From: JBMONI01 sp049324575
GTDB lineage: Bacteria; Omnitrophota; Omnitrophia; Omnitrophales; Aquincolibacteriaceae
DNA: 64,000 nucleotides
Reading direction: 5' to 3'
Assembly (NCBI GenBank): GCA_049324575.1
Contig: JBMONI010000018.1
Span: 1 to 64,000, forward strand
In this document: in pieces, positions 52,110-60,020 of the stretch
How positions within the stretch are numbered: the stretch's first letter is position 1
How the letters are laid out: the number at the start of each line of letters is the position of its first letter
The notes under the pieces: generated by a model
Databases searched by the model: none
What the model saw: only the letters and a program-made list of their open reading frames with translations
Told to the model about the DNA's origin: nothing
Translations under genes and position numbers: made by a program

Positions 52110-53640
52110 TCCTTCCCCTTTCCTCCGCGACCGCATTGGCCGCAAATCGCGTCAGGTCCTTTCCGTACATTTTGTCCTGCCTCAGCTCCTGGACCGCCAG
52201 CGGCGGAAACCGCCCCTGGATCTCTTTCGCGTCCCCGATCTTTTGCAGCCATTCATTGATCGCCGTGGTCTCTTTCTGATAATTCCCGTAATAGCTCATC
52301 CCGCGCAACACGAACACCCCCGGACCTTTTTCCTCACCGCCCTTCGCCACGGTAATCTCATCGAGCCACATGGGACGGGGGATCGTCTCCGAGATCCTAG
52401 TCAGGATCGCCGCCATGGGGATCTTGGTGCGGTTGAATTTTTTCAGCGTTTCGACGCGATTCTCGACGGCGGTCTTTTGGACCCGTAATTGCTGGGCTGT
52501 CGATTCTGAAAAATTCCCCATTGCCGCGGCCGAACGATCCAGCTCCTGTTTTTGGGCAAGGTAGATCCGGCCGATCGGCTGAATAAAAGCGGTTTGAACG
52601 ATCATCGCGATCAGAAAGACCAGAACGAACTCTGCCACAAGGATCGTGTAGAAAAACCCCGGCTTCATTTGCCGGTTCTCCCGCGGCAAAAGAACGCTTG
52701 TCCCGAACGGCGAGCTTCTTTCGAGTCCCCGCATCGCAAGTCCTGCGGCAAGCACAAGACCGCCCGGTTCCGGGGTCTCCGGCGGCAGATCGGGGAGCCC
52801 CTGGACAATCTCAAAGTTCATTTTGGAGACAAACGCGGTGTTCAGGAAATCCCGCCAGGCGGTCAAAGGGCCATAGCCAGTCATAAAGATCTTTTGGGGA
52901 TATTCTCCCTGGGAAAGCCTGAGATAATAATCGGCGGAGGCCTTGATCTCATCGAACAGTTTATGCCGGTCCGTTTCAAAATCATCCGACAGACTGAAGT
53001 CGCGGGCCAATTTGATCACCGAACCTTTAAAGATAAGGACCTGTACGCCGCCGGATTCCTTCATGAAGATCAGTCCTTGCGAAACATTCGGATCGAACTT
53101 TCCGGTTAATTTGAGATACCGGCCCAGCGCATCCGGGACAGTCTCAACCTCCTCCAGACCGATCCCTGCCTTTTTCACGGCCATGACCAGGCTCTGGATC
53201 CCTCTTTTACGCACGGCCGTCGCCGTCACCGCGCCCTTTTCGTATTCTTCCTGATGCTCCCGATAATCCACCACCACTTCGCTCATTTTAAAGGGACTAA
53301 AGCGCATCGCTTCATACTGGATCGCCTCCCCCTTGTCTTTTCCCTGGATCTCCGGCATCAGGAAGTACCGGGTCACGGCATGCTCGGGATCGACCGCCGC
53401 ATAGATGAACTGATGGCGGACCCGGATCTTCTCGCAGACTTCACGGATCGCCTTGGAAACGGGCGGACGTTCCGGCATCAAAAACGCAAATCTCCCCTTG
53501 GAGACCGTAGGTTCTTTGGGAGCGGCTTCCGGAATCAAGGCCTCGGCATACCCATCGATCTTGGGGGCTTTGGACGATCCACTGACACGGACCGCCACGA
53601 CGCGTTCATCTCCGACGTAAAGACCTATCCCCGAAGCCAA
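52096..53640 (-). CDS. PilM-PilN fusion protein, TTG start
   Basis: 514 residues combining two pilus genes that are usually separate. Residues about 1-310 are an actin-like PilM (GIGLYVGDERVVAV; later FMKESGGVQVLIF and FMTGYGPL). A transmembrane helix at about 330-352 starts the PilN half, with a coiled coil and an end domain (PMWLDEITVAK, FVLRGMSYYGNYQKETTAINEWL). This matches the layout of GspL in type II secretion. The start is a TTG with GAGGAG six bases upstream. It overlaps the PilO-like gene slightly. Confidence 0.85.
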   Translation of the reverse strand: MASGIGLYVGDERVVAVRVSGSSKAPKIDGYAEALIPEAAPKEPTVSKGRFAFLMPERPPVSKAIREVCEKIRVRHQFIYAAVDPEHAVTRYFLMPEIQGKDKGEAIQYEAMRFSPFKMSEVVVDYREHQEEYEKGAVTATAVRKRGIQSLVMAVKKAGIGLEEVETVPDALGRYLKLTGKFDPNVSQGLIFMKESGGVQVLIFKGSVIKLARDFSLSDDFETDRHKLFDEIKASADYYLRLSQGEYPQKIFMTGYGPLTAWRDFLNTAFVSKMNFEIVQGLPDLPPETPEPGGLVLAAGLAMRGLERSSPFGTSVLLPRENRQMKPGFFYTILVAEFVLVFLIAMIVQTAFIQPIGRIYLAQKQELDRSAAAMGNFSESTAQQLRVQKTAVENRVETLKKFNRTKIPMAAILTRISETIPRPMWLDEITVAKGGEEKGPGVFVLRGMSYYGNYQKETTAINEWLQKIGDAKEIQGRFPPLAVQELRQDKMYGKDLTRFAANAVAEERGRNAGR

Positions 53641-53654
53641 GCGAATCTCCTCGT

Positions 53655-54542
53655 TCAGGACGACATTTTGCGGCTGGAGATGCGGACCTCACTGCCAACC
53701 TGGATCTTGGACGTTTTGGGCGAAGCCAGATAGCGAACCGCTGCGACCGAAGGGTATACTTTCTCGACCATCCCGACCCCGACGAACTTGTTCTGCGCAT
53801 AGATCTCCACGTAGAGTCCGGCTTTGATCTTGTTCTTCTTCCCCTGATCGATCATGAGGAACTCAAAGTCTTTATTGACCCCGATCACCCGCGCCGTCCC
53901 CGTCAAAGAGGCAGGGGCCGGTTCTTTTTGCGCAGCCTCTGCCTGCAGTTTTTCGAGGCGCTCCAGTTCGGCGGTCAGGATGCGTATCCGCTCCTCGCGT
54001 TCAAGTAAAGCAATATTCAATGAGGCGAGGTTTTCTTTGTATTTCCCCTGCATGGCGGCGAACACACGGTGATGCTCCTGGCGAAAATTATCGAAACGCA
54101 GCTGGGTCAGATCGATCTGGTCCTGGAACTGAGCCAGGAACTTCATCTGATCGGCCATGCGGCGGATCTCGAGTCTCTGGGTCGCGTTCTTATCCGCCAG
54201 CAGGATCGCTTCATGGAAAAGCCTCCGGCCGGACTTCTGAGTCAGCTCGTTCTGGCCTTGCAGATGGGTTCTTAACCCGCCTTCCGACCAAGCCACAAAA
54301 ACACCGGCCGCGCAAAAAACGAGCAACAGGACGGCCGAGATCCGGGCCATCGAAAGCCCCGTTTTTCTTTTAATAAAAAGACCCTCCGTCCCCGCCCACG
54401 GACGGTCCATATCCCGGGTTTCACGCCAGCCCCGGATGATGCGGTTCTTTTCAAGCCAAGGATAATGGCTAAAGAGCTTTTTTCTGGAAAAAGCCTTGGG
54501 CGATAAATATTGCGTTGTTTTTTGGTCTGCGGAAGCGATCAT
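53655..54542 (-). CDS. membrane-anchored coiled-coil protein with C-terminal small beta barrel
   Basis: 295 residues: a cytoplasmic basic N-terminus, one transmembrane helix (about 67-83), a coiled coil (about 95-205), then a small beta domain (VIGVNKDFEFLMIDQGKKNKI; GLYVEIYAQNKFVGVGMVEKV) resembling FlgT C-terminal or MreC-type barrels. It is the first gene of the assembly operon, after a terminator, with AAGGAGG before the ATG. Not a standard pilus gene; I propose a periplasmic scaffold of the pilus machine. Confidence 0.7.
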   Translation of the reverse strand: MIASADQKTTQYLSPKAFSRKKLFSHYPWLEKNRIIRGWRETRDMDRPWAGTEGLFIKRKTGLSMARISAVLLLVFCAAGVFVAWSEGGLRTHLQGQNELTQKSGRRLFHEAILLADKNATQRLEIRRMADQMKFLAQFQDQIDLTQLRFDNFRQEHHRVFAAMQGKYKENLASLNIALLEREERIRILTAELERLEKLQAEAAQKEPAPASLTGTARVIGVNKDFEFLMIDQGKKNKIKAGLYVEIYAQNKFVGVGMVEKVYPSVAAVRYLASPKTSKIQVGSEVRISSRKMSS

Positions 54543-54617
54543 AAACCCTCCTTAACCCTTTCTAATATTATCGGTTAGGAAGGAAAAACCTTGATCGAAA
54601 AGGAGGCGGGAAAGAGG

Positions 54618-54644
54618 AAAAGACCGGAAGAAGAAGATCCGGTC
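54618..54644 (-). terminator. terminator of the minor-pilin operon
   Basis: GACCGGA (54622-54628) and TCCGGTC (54638-54644) form a 7-bp stem with a 9-base loop, followed on the minus strand by four T. The stem includes part of the stop codon of the pilin gene at 54643. Confidence 0.6.
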
Positions 54645-55158
54645 AAAGTTTGCATTTTTCTGGATCTTGGGTCGAATCCATCTCCAGGTCCTGTCCTCCG
54701 GGCGGTAAGCTCCAGCCAATCGGCATAATGCCCCCCGGTGGAGGGTCTGAATTAGAGAGCCCGGGGCTCATTTCATAGCAAAGAACGCGTTCCCCTTTGA
54801 TGGCCCTTAAGACCAAAGCCTCCGCCCCTTCTTCGGTCGTTCCAACCTCGATCTCATATTCGAATTCCTCGCTAAAATGCAGGTCATCCAGATAGCCCCG
54901 CCCTTCGAGCTCTGCGAAAAGCGTATCCGCATCCTCCTCCGGGATCCCCGTCACGTAGTCCGAAAGAACGTCCTTCCGGTATTCGGTCTGGAACATGCGA
55001 ATGATCTTGGCGAGGTCCCGCAAGGAATCCATCGCTTTAACGGCTTTCTTGTTCTCAATGTTCTTTTGCATCCCGGGGATCGCCATGGCCGCGCCAACCG
55101 CAATGATCACGACCACGAGGATCATCTCAAGAAGCGTAGCGCCTTTGGTCTTAATCAT
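54643..55158 (-). CDS. minor pilin-like protein with atypical cleavage site
   Basis: 171 residues from the ATG at 55158 (MIKTKG). Cleavage before ATLLEMILVVVIIAVGAAMAI, with Glu5 kept but Ala in place of the usual Phe/Met at +1. A coiled helix (NIENKKAVKAMDSLRDLAKII) precedes a C-terminal globular domain with a Pro/Gly-rich end. Two Cys. It is the last gene of the minor-pilin operon and overlaps the end of the pilX-like gene by eight bases. Confidence 0.78.
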   Translation of the reverse strand: MIKTKGATLLEMILVVVIIAVGAAMAIPGMQKNIENKKAVKAMDSLRDLAKIIRMFQTEYRKDVLSDYVTGIPEEDADTLFAELEGRGYLDDLHFSEEFEYEIEVGTTEEGAEALVLRAIKGERVLCYEMSPGLSNSDPPPGGIMPIGWSLPPGGQDLEMDSTQDPEKCKL

Positions 55159-58100
55159 TGGTGTCAAGGACTCCCAGGTCCTGGTAGCGTTCCCGGACGA
55201 CGGCATAGATCGTCGGCGGCGTGGGAGGCGGTTTCTCGGCCAAACGGGCGTTGTAATCAAAGATCCGCTTCGGGGCCGTGTAATAGATGGTGTCGTAGTA
55301 CGCTTTGCTCAGTTTATTCGGTTTGATCAGTTCTTCGGAATGCCAAGGAACGATCAAGGCCCCTGAATAAAAAAGCGTATTCGTATCCGATGCATCGATG
55401 ACCCCGTTCGCGTTCCGGTCCCATTCCCAGTCCTCCTGAAAATTGATCAGATTTTCGAGTCCCCCGCTGTACATCGGCTGATACAACGCCGAATAATTCC
55501 CGCCGCCTGTGTTATTAAGGCAATACGCCCCGGAAGCATCGAAGCCCGCCATGCCTTCGAAATAAGTGACTTGTACGGTCGATCCCGTGCAAGGCCCTCC
55601 CGAAACACATGTCCCAGCCCCCGTTTCGCTGTTGATCGTACAGATCGGCGGCGGGCAAACCGCATTTGCCAGGGTAATGGTTCGCGCCTGTCCGGCATGA
55701 TAATAAACGACATCCCAGACATGGGTCCCGGGAAAAGGATAGGTCGGCCTCGGGTAACATGAGGAGCACAAAGGGGCTCCGTCCCTGCGGATCATGCTCG
55801 TCCCCGGATATTGCTGGCAAGGCGTCGTCTGCGGAGTCACTGTATCCGGGCATACCATGAATCCGTCGGTCCATGCCGGAATTTGCTCCCTGGGAAAATC
55901 CAGGAAGGGAATGCGGACTTCTCTCATAACAATCTCGTTCTGGATAAAAACATCGGGATTAAGATCGCTCACACGAATAAAACGCTGATTCGTTTTAGTC
56001 GTTTTGTTCTGGATCAAGACAGTCCACTCTCCGCTCACAGCGTCAAACCGTTCCACCGGCAAACGGAAAACATAGTTCTGGAATCCGGCGTTCACCAGAT
56101 CCTGCCTTACATTATTGATGAGCACCGTATCGTCGGTCTCGGGGTCAAAATCCTGCAAAGTATCCAACGGAGCCCCAAGCCACCAACTGGGAGTTCCTGT
56201 CACCGAGGCAGGAAATGATGCGGGGATAGTGGCCGTCAGCGGATCGACGGGATCGGCAATACCGTTGTCGTTGATGTCATCGTCAATATCGATATAGGCA
56301 TTGGCGTCCGGGCTTCCATCATAGCGGGCATTCATATTTTTCCATTCCGCGAACGCCGTCACGAGGTCATAACTTCCCGATATGCAATAATTGGTCCCGT
56401 TCGGCATAACGCAACTTCGCATCATAAGAAGCATTTTGGAACGCATGAGATATTCGATCGTCGTCTCCGGATCCCGTCTTCTCCCGCACAATCTTCCGCC
56501 CGTATAGTTCCCATTCGAGTCATATTGCCCGCTTAACACACAGTCATGCGAAGTCGCAACGGAAGTAGCTTTGTAGGGACCATACGATCCGTTGTAATGG
56601 GGTCCATAAACCCCCAACTCGCCGGTATTTCCCACCGAAGTCCCCCAGGAGTCCCAGGTTTTATAGGGAGAGCAAAGACGGCAGGCCGTCCCATAAGGAT
56701 AAAAGTAACTGATGTAATAACCCGAATCGTTCTTCCACCAGGCGCAGGTTCCGAAATTCTCGTCCCATTCCGTCACGCCCGCGCACCGGTTATACATCGG
56801 TTGAAGCTGGGAGGGCAAAATCCCGGTCACCAGCGCCGCATTGACCGTCACATCGTTCTGGACCCGGTGATAATAGGCCTGCTTTTCCCACGATTGTCCT
56901 CCATTCGGAAGGCTGAAGGTACAGCATTGCCCCGTATCATTCCACTCGTTGGACAGAACGCCGAAGCTGTCGCTGAAGATCGAAGCGGGCGGAACCTCGC
57001 AATAGTTGACCGTCCCGAAGATCCGTTGTCCACTGAGGTCGAAATTCGGACAAAGGTTCCCGTTCACGTCATAAACATTGTAATCGCCCTGGACCCATAC
57101 CCGTCCGTTCGAAACCAGGGTCAGTCCCCCGCTCGGAAGCCGTGTGCCGTTCACCAAACGCACCAGGCGGACCGACGTATCGGTCACATTCGCCGGATCC
57201 AGCATCGATGCTGTTTGGACATAAACGGTATAACCCGAATCGATCTTGTCCGGGTAAGTCTCCTCAAGGAACGTTTTCAAAAGCCCGATATCGATCACGA
57301 GCGTCCGGAAAGTGCTTTGGGCAAAATCCGAGCGACGCGTACTGCCCAAACGGTAATCGCGGACCCCCGCCAATCCTATTCCCCCCGCCGTAAGCGTTGA
57401 ATCCAGAACGGTCCCGTCCTTGAGCCGGGCTGAATGATCCGAACAGATCGCATCCGCACATTGGAACGTAAGATCGGCGAACGATTGCAATTTGACGCTT
57501 TTGAGTTGGGCGGAATCGGAAGCCGAAAGCGGTTCGATCAGGACATGGTTCGGATTGTTCGCCCGGATCCCCGTCAGATCGCCGATCGGCAGGGAAAGCC
57601 GGGGACTGTTCTCGCTGACAAGCCCCGCGCGGCCGTAATAATTCGTCCACCCTGGATTCGTCAGGGGCTTCACGGTCCCGCCGGGATTATCCAGCGCCCA
57701 CGCACCGTCGATCATGGGCAAATTCGTCTTGGAATAAGCCGGTGAAATGCTCATCTCCCAGGCGTTGTAGTCCGGCAGATCATAGGCCGTGAAAGATCCC
57801 GGATTCCCCTCCGCCCAAACCCATTGATAATTGGCGCGAGAAAAAGGCTCGATCATCACGGGATAGACCGCCGCCCCGTCCTGGAACTGGATATGGTGCT
57901 GGGTCACGTTGCTCAGGGCAAGCATGTTCGAAAAATAATAGAACAAAGGCCGCAGGGAGATCGCTTCGGTATCGATCGGTTTTTGTGCGGAGGAGGCCCA
58001 GGCATAATCAAAGGTCAGGGGAAGACGCTCCCTCTGGTTCGGATCGCGGACATAATCAGGAGCAATGGCCTCCGCGTAGAGATTTTCCTTCTCCGTACCG

Positions 58101-58897
58101 TCGTCATTATAAAGCATGTAATTTCTGCCGATTCCCCGTTTGAAATAAAAGTAGATGTTGCCTGATGCGCGCAAAGCAAAATCCCGGAGAGTTCCTTTCG
58201 CCGAGCCGTCAAAGGGAGATGAAATCGTCAGCGTCTTATTGATCCCGGACATGAGGTAGGCGTTGTAATTGGTGAATACCGGCCCTTCCAGGATGAAATC
58301 CGGCCCAGGCGCGATCTCGAGATCGGTGTCAAAGAAAACGGAATACTCGAAAAGATTCGCACGGGAAAGCCGGAAGGTCAGGGAAACGACCTTTTCGGTC
58401 TTCGACGGCGTGTGTTTCATCGCAATCGCGATCTCGTAACGACGGTGAAAATCCAGGAGGTGCCGGTCGACCTCGATAACGCGGATCGTCATGATCTCGA
58501 TATTGCGGTAGTCCTTGACCATCCGGTCCCGGATCTCAAAAGGAAGGCTCCCCGCGTCAAGGGTAGCCATCAGTTCTTCCCACCAGGCAACGAGATAGGC
58601 GTCGAAATAATCCGGCGCGGACTCGCCTTCGACTTCCTTCGCGCCCCGGACCCGCTGGTCGTCCGCCTTGGGAGGATAAGCGCTGGTCAGAACGATATAG
58701 TCCCGGAAAAGTTTGATCCCCCGGTCAATGATCGCATTGGCAGACCATTCCATCTTGATCTGAAGATTCTGGCGCCAGATCTGCTTTTGACTGCGGGCCG
58801 CGTTCAGCATGGAACCCGCAACCACCGCGGAGATTCCCACGACGAGCGCGAGGGTAAGGACTAATGCAAATCCTCGATCTTTTTTCACGGTTCGCAT
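55151..58897 (-). CDS. giant PilX-like minor pilin / tip protein with EF-hand loops
   Basis: 1248 residues from the ATG at 58897, whose first base overlaps the pilW stop (TGATG). The N-terminus KKDRG / FALVLTLALVVGISAVVAG is a prepilin-type signal without Glu5, as in PilX. Residues about 100-400 form a beta-rich exported domain. The distal part has many paired Cys, Asn/Gly/Tyr-rich stretches and two perfect EF-hand loops, DINDNGIADPVD (874-885) and DRNANGVIDASD (1160-1171). It is far larger than a pilin. Its place between pilW and another minor pilin suggests a calcium-dependent tip adhesin in the position of PilX/PilY1. Confidence 0.85.
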   Translation of the reverse strand: MRTVKKDRGFALVLTLALVVGISAVVAGSMLNAARSQKQIWRQNLQIKMEWSANAIIDRGIKLFRDYIVLTSAYPPKADDQRVRGAKEVEGESAPDYFDAYLVAWWEELMATLDAGSLPFEIRDRMVKDYRNIEIMTIRVIEVDRHLLDFHRRYEIAIAMKHTPSKTEKVVSLTFRLSRANLFEYSVFFDTDLEIAPGPDFILEGPVFTNYNAYLMSGINKTLTISSPFDGSAKGTLRDFALRASGNIYFYFKRGIGRNYMLYNDDGTEKENLYAEAIAPDYVRDPNQRERLPLTFDYAWASSAQKPIDTEAISLRPLFYYFSNMLALSNVTQHHIQFQDGAAVYPVMIEPFSRANYQWVWAEGNPGSFTAYDLPDYNAWEMSISPAYSKTNLPMIDGAWALDNPGGTVKPLTNPGWTNYYGRAGLVSENSPRLSLPIGDLTGIRANNPNHVLIEPLSASDSAQLKSVKLQSFADLTFQCADAICSDHSARLKDGTVLDSTLTAGGIGLAGVRDYRLGSTRRSDFAQSTFRTLVIDIGLLKTFLEETYPDKIDSGYTVYVQTASMLDPANVTDTSVRLVRLVNGTRLPSGGLTLVSNGRVWVQGDYNVYDVNGNLCPNFDLSGQRIFGTVNYCEVPPASIFSDSFGVLSNEWNDTGQCCTFSLPNGGQSWEKQAYYHRVQNDVTVNAALVTGILPSQLQPMYNRCAGVTEWDENFGTCAWWKNDSGYYISYFYPYGTACRLCSPYKTWDSWGTSVGNTGELGVYGPHYNGSYGPYKATSVATSHDCVLSGQYDSNGNYTGGRLCGRRRDPETTIEYLMRSKMLLMMRSCVMPNGTNYCISGSYDLVTAFAEWKNMNARYDGSPDANAYIDIDDDINDNGIADPVDPLTATIPASFPASVTGTPSWWLGAPLDTLQDFDPETDDTVLINNVRQDLVNAGFQNYVFRLPVERFDAVSGEWTVLIQNKTTKTNQRFIRVSDLNPDVFIQNEIVMREVRIPFLDFPREQIPAWTDGFMVCPDTVTPQTTPCQQYPGTSMIRRDGAPLCSSCYPRPTYPFPGTHVWDVVYYHAGQARTITLANAVCPPPICTINSETGAGTCVSGGPCTGSTVQVTYFEGMAGFDASGAYCLNNTGGGNYSALYQPMYSGGLENLINFQEDWEWDRNANGVIDASDTNTLFYSGALIVPWHSEELIKPNKLSKAYYDTIYYTAPKRIFDYNARLAEKPPPTPPTIYAVVRERYQDLGVLDTND

Positions 58898-59553
58898 CAC
58901 CCCGTATAGTTGAGATAAATAGCCCGGGTCACCGGCGCGACCCGCACCGGTTTGGTTTTCTCAAAACTCGGATACACCGCAGCCTCAAAACTCGCGTAAA
59001 GGATCCTCCGGTCTTCGGACAGCTCAAAGATCATATGGACCGGCAGCGTCCCGCCCAGCGACGGCGTAATCCCCAAGGAGCTCGAACGGATAAAATTGAT
59101 GTCAGAGTTATTGATGAGCCCGTCCTTGTTGTAATCCTTGATCACCGCGAACTTCTGCAATTTCCCCGTGCTGATCTTCTCCAAAAAAGGCCTGGTATCT
59201 CCCTCGTTGGCATACACATATCGCGTGAGATCGTTGTTTTGCATAAAAAGGTAAACAATCTTGTGGGGCGTTGCCTCGTAGATATTCGGAAGGTCCATCC
59301 GGACCTTCCCCCCATCGCGATAGATCAAACTCCCCTTATTCGTGTCAAAGCCTTGGGAGCGGACATCGCTCTCGATCCGTTTCATTACATAGGCAAGATG
59401 GTTTTGAAGCTCGACCTCGATATTCCCCCGGGCGGAGATCTTTCCCTGATATTGGGCAAGAAAAGCCGTTCCTCCCGCGATCAGGGTCACGATAGTCAGG
59501 GCCAGGACCAGCTCCAGCAGCGTCATCCCTTGTACCCTCGGCTTATTCGTCAT
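58897..59553 (-). CDS. PilW-like minor pilin with an EF-hand loop
   Basis: 218 residues. Short leader ending VQG, then MTLLELVLALTIVTLIAGGTAFL (Glu5 kept). The globular domain contains a complete EF-hand loop, D140-YNKDGLINNS-D151. The final VTRAIYLNYTG resembles PilW C-termini. It lies between pilV and the giant pilX in the usual minor-pilin order. Confidence 0.87.
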   Translation of the reverse strand: MTNKPRVQGMTLLELVLALTIVTLIAGGTAFLAQYQGKISARGNIEVELQNHLAYVMKRIESDVRSQGFDTNKGSLIYRDGGKVRMDLPNIYEATPHKIVYLFMQNNDLTRYVYANEGDTRPFLEKISTGKLQKFAVIKDYNKDGLINNSDINFIRSSSLGITPSLGGTLPVHMIFELSEDRRILYASFEAAVYPSFEKTKPVRVAPVTRAIYLNYTG

Positions 59554-59962
59554 AAACCACCGTCATGAGCGTATCAGAGATCCGCTCGCCCCGCAGATCT
59601 TCCCAGCTGACCTCGACCAGGACATGCTTGAGATCGGGGTCTTCTTCGATCGTCCGGGTAAAAACCCTCATCTGGGCGTTCGGAAGCTCCGGGATCGCGC
59701 GCCCCTCGCCTTCGAGCGGATGTCCGTAGCCGCTGTCCGCATAAGAGGAGATCCCTTTGGCTTTCATTTCCGCGATCTGGCGGCCGGCGATCTCAAGGGC
59801 ATCCCATCGATGCTGCATATCCACGGCGAATTTCTGGCTGTGCGTCGAAAGGCCGATCACGCTCAGCGCGACTACCGCCAGGATTGTCAGACTGACCAGG
59901 ATCTCAACGAGGGTAAAACCGGAAGGATGTTTCGAAAAAAAACACTGCACACGTTGTCTCAT
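59543..59962 (-). CDS. PilV-like minor pilin
   Basis: 139 residues. Leader ending HPSG, then FTLVEILVSLTILAVVALSVIGLS (Glu5 kept), followed by a small domain typical of PilV/GspI. It starts the minor-pilin operon and overlaps pilW by 11 bases. No clear promoter is visible in the 58 bases upstream. Confidence 0.9.
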   Translation of the reverse strand: MRQRVQCFFSKHPSGFTLVEILVSLTILAVVALSVIGLSTHSQKFAVDMQHRWDALEIAGRQIAEMKAKGISSYADSGYGHPLEGEGRAIPELPNAQMRVFTRTIEEDPDLKHVLVEVSWEDLRGERISDTLMTVVYDE

Positions 59963-60020
59963 TCGCCTGCTCTCGCTCTCCAGACGCTCCGATCCCGTCT
60001 ACCTAAAGCATAGCACAAGA

